Shown here: piece by piece, positions 53,920 through 61,030 of the stretch
Layout of the letters: every line of letters begins with the position of its first letter
Position numbering within the stretch: position 1 is the first letter of the stretch
Assembly (NCBI GenBank): GCA_900095835.1
Contig: LT608321.1
Location: forward strand, 1,415,085 to 1,479,084
Reading direction: 5' to 3'
DNA from: Ihuprevotella massiliensis
GTDB lineage: Bacteria; Bacteroidota; Bacteroidia; Bacteroidales; Bacteroidaceae
DNA: 64,000 nt
The notes under the pieces: model-generated
What the model was told of the DNA's origin: nothing
Databases searched by the model: none
What the model saw: only the letters and a program-made list of their open reading frames with translations
Program-made: the position numbers and the translations under genes

Positions 53920-55917
53920 CTACCATGCCAAGATGGCAAAGGTAAATTGCGTGTTCACCATACGACAGCCGTCTTGGATATCTTTGATAAAGCACCAAGC
54001 CACATCTCCCGTATGCGCAGCAAGCTGTCCTTGCATGAGGTGACCATTGCCGAGAGGAGTAATCACGATGCTATAGTTGGTATGCCCAATCGTATGATAG
54101 ATGAGATACTCACCTTGTGACTTTCGCCAAACACGCGTAACCTTGCCCCATTGGGAGACTAAATTTCCATCTGCTCCAGCTCTCCCACACGCAACAACAC
54201 TCGGAAATCCCATGTCCCCCTTAATCGTGAGCTTTCCATTTTTGATGAAAGTGTATTGCTCCGAAGAGAAGAAAGACATGATGCCATCACCAGCAATGGC
54301 GTTAAAGGGTTTGATGAGACCTTCAGTGTAAGTAGAAGAACTGATGTAAACACTCGTGTCGGGATTCCGAAAGATTTTGCTTATTAATTCTACCGACCAG
54401 CGATATGTACCCATTGGAAGATTCTCCAACTTGCAAACACCATTTCCACTATCTTGTAGCTCGCGAGAGGAGTAAGTGTAGGCGAAGAGAAAATCAGTGT
54501 AAACCCCATTAGATTGCCTTTTTTGCAGGACGACCTTTGTTTCTAATGCTCGAGCCCAGCCTCCAAACTCATAAGGGTTTCCACGTTCATCCTCACCTTC
54601 TCGGTAGTCTCCCATACATCGCACAGAAATAGCCACCTCACCGCGTCCATAGGGAGAACTAATCGTAAAGGTTCTTCTACCAGTCTCAATTCCATCTCCA
54701 TGCACATTGATGGTCTCTGAACTGATATAAACCGTGTGCTGTGATTTCCCAACCAGCTCGCTTACATTGCATCGCTGTCCTCGGGTAAACTCCGTCAGCA
54801 CTTGTCCATCTTCTCCACGTGTCACGAGTGACCCCGTGCCATTGAATTCGAGGTCACCGATGTGTCCGCTGCCGTCGAAGTTGAAGGCAACCGACTCCGC
54901 CTCTTCGGAAGTGCCAAAGTTTTTCACCCCAAGCGCAAGCGCAGGGCGTGGAGCATTGCCCACCTTGACCGAACGCAGACCATTGAAGTAAGCCGCCACA
55001 TCGCCCACCGATGCACCTTTTTTGGGCGCATCGCGCATCTGGAGCATTGCCCCAAAGAGCAAGCCCCCCTCGATGCCTGCGCGCTGCTCAAACACCTGCT
55101 TGAGATAAGCCATGTGTGACTGCTCCCAAGCTAGGTCTGAGAGCTTTTTCCACGCGCTGTCTACCTGCGGAGTTGTCGTAGTGATACGCCCATTAGAAAA
55201 AGTTACGCGAGAGCGTGTCCATAAGTACTGCCCTTGTTGCCATGTGGGCATTGTCGTACTCCAACCCGAGGATGGAGCGGATGAGGCGGACGAGCTGGCA
55301 ACATACTCAGTGACCACAGAGGACACTCCGACACCATCCTCTCCCTTATAATCGGCTTGCGCGCGCATCCAAGGGGTAGCAACCCCTCCCTCCTCCAATT
55401 TGGGAGCTGCGAAGTACACCTTACCCGTCAGACGCTGTCCGCCTTGATACCATGCACGCAGATAAGCATTCGTGTTACCGCTCTTATCGGCTGTAAAAGT
55501 CACAGCATATCGTTTCCAGCCATCGGAGAGACCTTCCTCTTCCACTTGTTTGGCTTCAAGAAAAGGTTTGTGCACTCCAATAGGCCAGACAACAAACCAA
55601 CCGCAGTTTGCGCCTTTTGCATACACCGAGAATGTGTAAGTCCGTCCTGCAACAACCGAAAGATTCTGGTTGAGTTCGCCATAACTTTCATTTCGTCCTA
55701 CGGCTGATGCCGACCACACATGTACCCCCGTGATGGGAGGAGTGACGATGCCTTCATAGTTGATGGAACCACCGTTGGTGGCGTTCTTATTCCACGAAAT
55801 GAGTGTTTGAGGGAGGTGCGCATCGCGCAGCAGGTTGGGCTGTGGGGTGAGTCCATCTTTGCCATTCTGACCATCGACAAGTTGGTGTATGGTAAGTCTT
55901 GATTTGGCGTGTCGCAT
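53920..55917 (-). CDS. Phage tail fibre / receptor-binding-like protein
   Basis: A 665-residue protein. The first residues (MRHAKSRLTIHQLVDGQNG) match the N-terminus of the next tail protein upstream. A short Gly-rich part (DGQNGKDGLT) leads into a carbohydrate-binding-like beta-sandwich (about 25-190, RTYTFSVYAKGANCGWFVVW). A middle part (about 200-330) and a long beta-rich C-terminal region follow. As the last gene of the tail module it is a good candidate for the receptor-binding protein. It is convergent with the cargo lipoprotein. Confidence 0.75.
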   Translation of the reverse strand: MRHAKSRLTIHQLVDGQNGKDGLTPQPNLLRDAHLPQTLISWNKNATNGGSINYEGIVTPPITGVHVWSASAVGRNESYGELNQNLSVVAGRTYTFSVYAKGANCGWFVVWPIGVHKPFLEAKQVEEEGLSDGWKRYAVTFTADKSGNTNAYLRAWYQGGQRLTGKVYFAAPKLEEGGVATPWMRAQADYKGEDGVGVSSVVTEYVASSSASSAPSSGWSTTMPTWQQGQYLWTRSRVTFSNGRITTTTPQVDSAWKKLSDLAWEQSHMAYLKQVFEQRAGIEGGLLFGAMLQMRDAPKKGASVGDVAAYFNGLRSVKVGNAPRPALALGVKNFGTSEEAESVAFNFDGSGHIGDLEFNGTGSLVTRGEDGQVLTEFTRGQRCNVSELVGKSQHTVYISSETINVHGDGIETGRRTFTISSPYGRGEVAISVRCMGDYREGEDERGNPYEFGGWARALETKVVLQKRQSNGVYTDFLFAYTYSSRELQDSGNGVCKLENLPMGTYRWSVELISKIFRNPDTSVYISSSTYTEGLIKPFNAIAGDGIMSFFSSEQYTFIKNGKLTIKGDMGFPSVVACGRAGADGNLVSQWGKVTRVWRKSQGEYLIYHTIGHTNYSIVITPLGNGHLMQGQLAAHTGDVAWCFIKDIQDGCRMVNTQFTFAILAW

Positions 55918-55941
55918 ATTGAGGAGGGGGGGGAATTAGAA

Positions 55942-57093
55942 CTAGAAGTCTAAGAAGAACTCGAAAGTCGTCCCAGAACCACTAGCAGTGAGTAGGTGGT
56001 CATTTTTGATGCGGATGGTGCGGTTGGCTGTTGTTGCGGTCTGTCCCGAGGAGGAAGAGTAGGTACGCTTGACCTCATTGCTCGAAATAGTCCATCCCAC
56101 AAAGTCCGATTGAGATGGAGACCAAGTGTTATCCTTGGCATCTGCAGCCGTGAGACGGTAAAATCCTAAGGTCTTGCCCACGTAGAAGCCCTCCGCCATA
56201 GGCTTGTAACCTTGCCGAACGATAAGCTCGATAGGCAGTCCCATCGCATTACCACGACTAAGATGCGTGCCTTGCTTGGCATCAGGCAGAATATCATAGG
56301 GGTCAGTCGTGTCGAGTACACTCTGGATAGCCTCTGCCGTCTTGTTGTAGGTTGAGGAAGTGCTATCGGTGTCCTTGGCTATCAGCTTGATTGTGCCGAT
56401 GTTGAGGATGGCATCAGAGCTTACCGTGATGGTCTTGCTTGTCCAATTGGCAAAGAGATTACCCGAGGGCAATCCACTACCTGCTGGAGCAGTCGCAGCC
56501 GTAATGGGATAGAACTGACCATTAACCCCTTGGATGTGCCAATCGTATTGTACGTTGGTTGTGTCCTCAGCACCACCGCGGAGCATCCGTCCCTCGAAGC
56601 GTAGCTGCTTGCTAGCACCGCCTTCGGTGACAAAGATATTGCCATCAAGAGGGAGTATCATAGCCATAATCATAGTGCCTGCATTTTCCACTTGCGACAG
56701 AGTGATCTCTGCTTGCAATTGGGTGCTCAGTCCCGTCGTTGGGTCGGTGTGTGCATACTCGCAGGTGACACGCGTGGTGGCAGTCGTCATATTTTGCCCA
56801 ATGGTCAGCGCGTAGGGCGCAGTCGTAGCGATAGTCATGCCGTTTTGTCCACTTGTCACGCGTGAGCCATTGACATACCACGTGCAAGCTCCCTTGACTT
56901 GATTGCCCGATAGTCCAGGGATGCCAAGATGGGGAGTAATCACCTGTGCAGTCTTAGTGTAGTCAGGAAGGAAGGACACGGGGTCTTTGCTTTTGACTTG
57001 GGTGCTGCCTTGGGAGGTGGATAGGGTAAATGATACGGTTGTGCCATCGACCAACTGATGAAACGTGAGGCGCGATTTTGCTTGTATTGCCAT
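55942..57093 (-). CDS. Phage tail protein with Ig-like content
   Basis: A 383-residue protein. I start it at MAIQAKSRLTFHQLVDG, 11 bp after the preceding stop; the longer frame would overlap the previous gene by 58 bp. The AKSRLTxHQLVDG N-terminus is shared with the downstream fibre gene. The rest is rich in Thr/Ser beta strands with Ig-like patterns (CTWYVNGSRVTSGQNGMT, TRVTCEYAHTDPTTG, VQYDWHIQGVNGQFYPI). It is probably a tail fibre or adhesion component. Confidence 0.72.
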   Translation of the reverse strand: MAIQAKSRLTFHQLVDGTTVSFTLSTSQGSTQVKSKDPVSFLPDYTKTAQVITPHLGIPGLSGNQVKGACTWYVNGSRVTSGQNGMTIATTAPYALTIGQNMTTATTRVTCEYAHTDPTTGLSTQLQAEITLSQVENAGTMIMAMILPLDGNIFVTEGGASKQLRFEGRMLRGGAEDTTNVQYDWHIQGVNGQFYPITAATAPAGSGLPSGNLFANWTSKTITVSSDAILNIGTIKLIAKDTDSTSSTYNKTAEAIQSVLDTTDPYDILPDAKQGTHLSRGNAMGLPIELIVRQGYKPMAEGFYVGKTLGFYRLTAADAKDNTWSPSQSDFVGWTISSNEVKRTYSSSSGQTATTANRTIRIKNDHLLTASGSGTTFEFFLDF

Positions 57094-57104
57094 AGTGATA
57101 GGGA

Positions 57105-58718
57105 TTATAGGGATTGTTTGTGAGTTGATTCGGTTTCCCCGTTGGGGGTATATAGGGTGCAAATGAGCGTCGTTTGTCCTGCAAGATCATTGGTGGTGAT
57201 TTCTATCTCTCGTGCGAGGTGAGCATGCTGGAGAGCCCAATAGTTATCATCTCCCTCACTCTCGCGTGTCCACTTAATGCGTGAGGGATGGACAGTGTCG
57301 GTGATGTCTACATTGTCCTCCTCGAGGACAGCGCGAAATGTCCCAACATAGCCTTGCCCAGCGCGATAAAATTGGCTACCACGCACGCAGTCAATGAAGA
57401 AACGCTGTACGGGCTTACCTGCAAATCGTACGGCATCGCTCCACGCTCCATGCTCACCCTTGCGTTGGCGAAGGTATTGGTCACCATCTTGAGCAGGCGC
57501 GTGCCAATCGGTCTTGCCGTCCTTGCTGTACTCTAGGTAGAGCCTACTGTCAGCAATCTTGCCATCTAGGTCATGTACCACATCGCTAAAGTCGCGCAGC
57601 TTGCCGTCTATCACCACCTTGCCCGTGAGGTAGACATTATCGGCAAATAGTCCGACCCCTGATATCTCACTGGGGTAGCCCAGCTCATGGAGGTTGTCTA
57701 GTTCTCCCTGCTGCATCGCCACGTGGCTCGCAAGGATGTCCCACTGATTGACCCCACGCAAGTAGCGCGTGTAGGTGCGCGTGTGGACGGCAAAGTGCTG
57801 ACGCTCGGGGCGAGACACGGAGCCACGGCTGGCAAAGGTCATGTGAGGTTGAGGGTGATAGGTCGTGTTGGGGCGCAGCGAGTAGGTAAACCACTTGCGC
57901 TCGCTGTCCACTGTCTCCACCTTGAAATACGTGGTGGCGAAGCCTGCAAAGGTGAGGTTGAGCCGTCCATCGTCTGAGTCCTTGGTTGCGCCCCCTTGGG
58001 CTGTGGTGGCGTGATAAATGCCCGTGAGCAGGTCGCCCACCTCCACTGTGGCGAGTTCGCCCTCTTGGAGCTTGAGATAGACCTTGCCCACATCATCGGT
58101 GAGTCGCTCCACGCGCTCAATGATGCCAGCAGCTGGCGACTGCAGCTCGTAGCCTATGTGGACGTTGGTGCGATTGTAGCGCAGCTCGGGGACGTCTAGA
58201 TGCTCATCGATGGCGAGGTCGCGCAAGTGAGCGCGTCCCTCAGCATCGACGTAGTAGGTAGGCAAAGCTCCAAACACTGCCCCCTCTTGCAGGTGGGCTT
58301 TGCCTTTTGCGGTCAATCCCTTATCATAGGTGATATGACCTTTTGCGGTGTCGTCTTGTGTCTTAGAGAGGTAATTGTCAAACTTGCTCCATATAGGAGA
58401 GGACTTATCCACATCTCCTGCCACATCTGCCCATCCAGCTCTAATCTTATAGGGCTGGCTGGATGAGTTTGACTCTTGCCCCTCTGCCCCCTCGTTGGGT
58501 TTGTCGCTGGTCGGGGCAGCAGCTAAGTAGAGGTAACCATCGTTGTCGGTCGTAAAGCGTTGTAATAGCGATAGATTGTTGTGCTTATGCCACTCTAATG
58601 GTGTGCCACTGCCGTCTGTCTGACCTGCGGAGTTGCCCATCGAGGTGACATGCCCTCCTCGCGTGCCTTGAGTGGCACGTGGGGTGAGGTGCTGGGTGAG
58701 GGTATAGACGTTAGACAT
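57105..58718 (-). CDS. Phage tail-associated protein
   Basis: A 537-residue protein. The start codon sits inside the heptamer repeat at 58710-58751. The N-terminus (MSNVYTLTQHLTPRATQG) leads into a Gly/Asp-rich beta region, a TYYVDAEGRAHLRDLAIDEHL segment, and VYLTGKVVIDGKLRDFSDVV near residue 380, which resembles segments of other Bacteroidetes phage tail proteins. I do not recognise a catalytic motif. Position between two tail genes supports a baseplate or fibre-connector role. Confidence 0.7.
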   Translation of the reverse strand: MSNVYTLTQHLTPRATQGTRGGHVTSMGNSAGQTDGSGTPLEWHKHNNLSLLQRFTTDNDGYLYLAAAPTSDKPNEGAEGQESNSSSQPYKIRAGWADVAGDVDKSSPIWSKFDNYLSKTQDDTAKGHITYDKGLTAKGKAHLQEGAVFGALPTYYVDAEGRAHLRDLAIDEHLDVPELRYNRTNVHIGYELQSPAAGIIERVERLTDDVGKVYLKLQEGELATVEVGDLLTGIYHATTAQGGATKDSDDGRLNLTFAGFATTYFKVETVDSERKWFTYSLRPNTTYHPQPHMTFASRGSVSRPERQHFAVHTRTYTRYLRGVNQWDILASHVAMQQGELDNLHELGYPSEISGVGLFADNVYLTGKVVIDGKLRDFSDVVHDLDGKIADSRLYLEYSKDGKTDWHAPAQDGDQYLRQRKGEHGAWSDAVRFAGKPVQRFFIDCVRGSQFYRAGQGYVGTFRAVLEEDNVDITDTVHPSRIKWTRESEGDDNYWALQHAHLAREIEITTNDLAGQTTLICTLYTPNGETESTHKQSL

Positions 58719-58751
58719 TAGACGTTAGACGTTAGAGATTAGACGTTAGAG
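58710..58751. repeat. Heptamer tandem repeat at a phage gene junction
   Basis: Six RTTAGAS units (plus-strand reading) cover the stop codon of one tail gene, the spacer and the start codon of the next. The TAA and ATG of the two genes are both formed from repeat bases. Twenty-five bases at the right end, with GGTCG, are identical to the repeat before bcp at 35537-35575. Confidence 0.85.
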
Positions 58752-61009
58752 GGTCGGAAGCTCTCGGGGGTGAGCTCCACGTAGGTAGACTCTTGCGTGT
58801 CCTCAATGAGGTTGGCAGTCGTACCAGTGGAGATGAACACGCGGTCGCCTTGGCAGCCCTCGGTGAAGAGGGAGAGAGGGGGTTTAGAGATAGCGCACTC
58901 CCCCGATAGCTTGATGTGTCGCGTGGAGAATTGTGAGAAGATGGTGTTAAGCAATAGTCGCTCGGGCGAGCCTTTGTCGCCTGCGCGCATGAGAGTATGG
59001 ACTGCGCCAAACTGCGAGCGACGTCCTTCGGGACGACTATAATAATAGAGCAATCCACGCGCGGAGGGTGCAGTCTCAGGATGCGTGCCACAAGCCAAGT
59101 CTAGGCTCATGTGCTCACGCGCATCGGGGTTGACCACTGCACGGTGCTGCACATCATCTAGCTCTGCAGCTCCAAAGTTGCCATAGCAGCGCGCTATCTC
59201 GAGCTTGGGGGCTTTATAGAGCATCCAGCGGAGCTTGCTGTGGAGCTGGTCTTGTCGCCACAAGAGAGTTTGCTCCCACCCCCCTGTCTCGCCATAGTCG
59301 TAACAGCGGATGCCATCGTAGACGGTCACCTCAAGATAGCCTCCCATGGGCGGATAGGGGATGGGCTGCCCCACGCCAAAGCGGTCGAGGATGTCGTAGG
59401 CATGGCTATTGGCGTTGTCGGCCAAGGGCAGCAGGGTGCGCTGCTCGTTGTCGGCACGCCCGATGCAGGGGCGATTGCTTGCCCAGCCCGAGAGGGCGGT
59501 GCTCTCTCGGGGGTCTTTGATGTCGTAGTAGGCGAGCCAAGCATCGCCCACCGTCCCTACACCCGACTCCCACGTCCCTCCCAAGCCTAGAGAGGAGGGG
59601 ATGCCTGCCGACTCTGCAAGACCGCGATTGGTGTAGTGCATCAACACTTGGCCTTGCGCGTCGAGCAGATTGAGGGCGATGGGGATGAAAGCCCAGCCCG
59701 TGAGGATTTTGAAGCGATTGTAGACGTTGCGCTCGGTCTCGTTGAGGGGCGAAGCATCGTGGAAGGGGTTGTAGCGCACATCGACCAAGATGGGCAGTGT
59801 GAGGCGCAGCATGTAGTCGGATGAGGAGCTGGGTGGCACATAGACGCGATGCGAGCGCATCACCACCGAGCCGTTGCCGTGGGTCACGTCGTTGAGTAGT
59901 CGGGGGGCGGTAGTGTCGGCCTGCGCAGCTGCATTGCCAAAGACCGAATCACCCGTGGTGACGTCTTTGAGTCGTTGCTGGGCTATTGTCCACGCCACGC
60001 CCGTGTCTTGGCTGCCCCCACCCAAGGCCAAGCGCGAGAAGTAGCGCGCAGAGGGGTTGATGTAGGCCAAGCCCTTGCCAGCCCCGAGGAAGAGGGCGAA
60101 GTCTTGGAGCAGGGTGACATTGCGCGCGTGGGCTACGGGATGCACGTAGATGCGCGCTGCACTGATGTTGCTGATGCTGGCAGGGTCGGTGAAGGTGATG
60201 CTGCCATCGAGCAGGGTGCTTTCGGCATTGGGCGAGAAGGTGAGGGTGCAGTCGTTGACCACCTTGTCCACGCTGAGCGTTTGGCTGTCGCTCATCCAGT
60301 GTATCTTTTCGCGCTGGGCTGTGGTGTAGAGGCCGTGGAGGTCGTAGAGGTAGAGCCGTCCGCCACGGCTCACGAGGCGCAGGGCAAGAGGCTGTAGCAG
60401 GTCGGTGAGCACCTGCTTGAGGGTGGCATACGTCTCCGTTTCGTCGCGCCAATTGTCGGCACTCACCGCCACCACGTCGATGGGCAGGGGCTGCCCTTGT
60501 GCGGTTTGCAACGACACCATCGTGGTGTCGAGCTGCAGGGCGTCGAGGCCTGCACTGCGCTGGGCGGTGGCGATGACGTCTCTGAGGGTGATGAGTCCGC
60601 GCAGGGGGAGTGGCACGCGGTCGAGCAGGCCGAGGTCGGAGAAGGTGAGTGAGACCACATAGGAGTCGCGCATCTCATAAGGCTCCTCGTAGAATTCTGC
60701 ATCGAGCGTGCCTGCCCAATAGAGGGCATCCTCGCGGTAAATCCTCACCCCCACGCTACCTGCTTGGATGGTGTAGAGGTCTTGATACGTGCCATCGGCA
60801 GGAGAGATTACTTTGAGAGTGGCGGTCGATGGGCAGAGAGGCTCTTCTTTGGAGACCTCACCCCACTCTATGCTCACGCCCTCCGAGGCATCGAAGCGCA
60901 GCTCCCCCACCGTGGCAGGGGCTTGGCTGCTCTCGCGCCATATCTCAGCGCGCCACACGACGTTGGCCTGCGAGACAAATTGGCCTTTATGGATGGTGTG
61001 CTTTGCCAT
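58739..61009 (-). CDS. Phage tail / baseplate-hub-like protein
   Basis: A 756-residue protein just downstream of the tape measure gene (21 bp gap). The N-terminus (KGQFVSQANVVWRAEIWRE) and beta-strand patterns such as SVGVRIYREDALYWAGTLDAEFYEEPYEMRDSY look like distal-tail or tail-hub proteins, where strands form a ring at the tail tip. The gene has higher GC than the surrounding chromosome. Position after the tape measure gene supports a tail-tip role in long-tailed phages. Confidence 0.75.
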   Translation of the reverse strand: MAKHTIHKGQFVSQANVVWRAEIWRESSQAPATVGELRFDASEGVSIEWGEVSKEEPLCPSTATLKVISPADGTYQDLYTIQAGSVGVRIYREDALYWAGTLDAEFYEEPYEMRDSYVVSLTFSDLGLLDRVPLPLRGLITLRDVIATAQRSAGLDALQLDTTMVSLQTAQGQPLPIDVVAVSADNWRDETETYATLKQVLTDLLQPLALRLVSRGGRLYLYDLHGLYTTAQREKIHWMSDSQTLSVDKVVNDCTLTFSPNAESTLLDGSITFTDPASISNISAARIYVHPVAHARNVTLLQDFALFLGAGKGLAYINPSARYFSRLALGGGSQDTGVAWTIAQQRLKDVTTGDSVFGNAAAQADTTAPRLLNDVTHGNGSVVMRSHRVYVPPSSSSDYMLRLTLPILVDVRYNPFHDASPLNETERNVYNRFKILTGWAFIPIALNLLDAQGQVLMHYTNRGLAESAGIPSSLGLGGTWESGVGTVGDAWLAYYDIKDPRESTALSGWASNRPCIGRADNEQRTLLPLADNANSHAYDILDRFGVGQPIPYPPMGGYLEVTVYDGIRCYDYGETGGWEQTLLWRQDQLHSKLRWMLYKAPKLEIARCYGNFGAAELDDVQHRAVVNPDAREHMSLDLACGTHPETAPSARGLLYYYSRPEGRRSQFGAVHTLMRAGDKGSPERLLLNTIFSQFSTRHIKLSGECAISKPPLSLFTEGCQGDRVFISTGTTANLIEDTQESTYVELTPESFRPSNV

Positions 61010-61030
61010 GGGGGATAATGATTGATGTTG

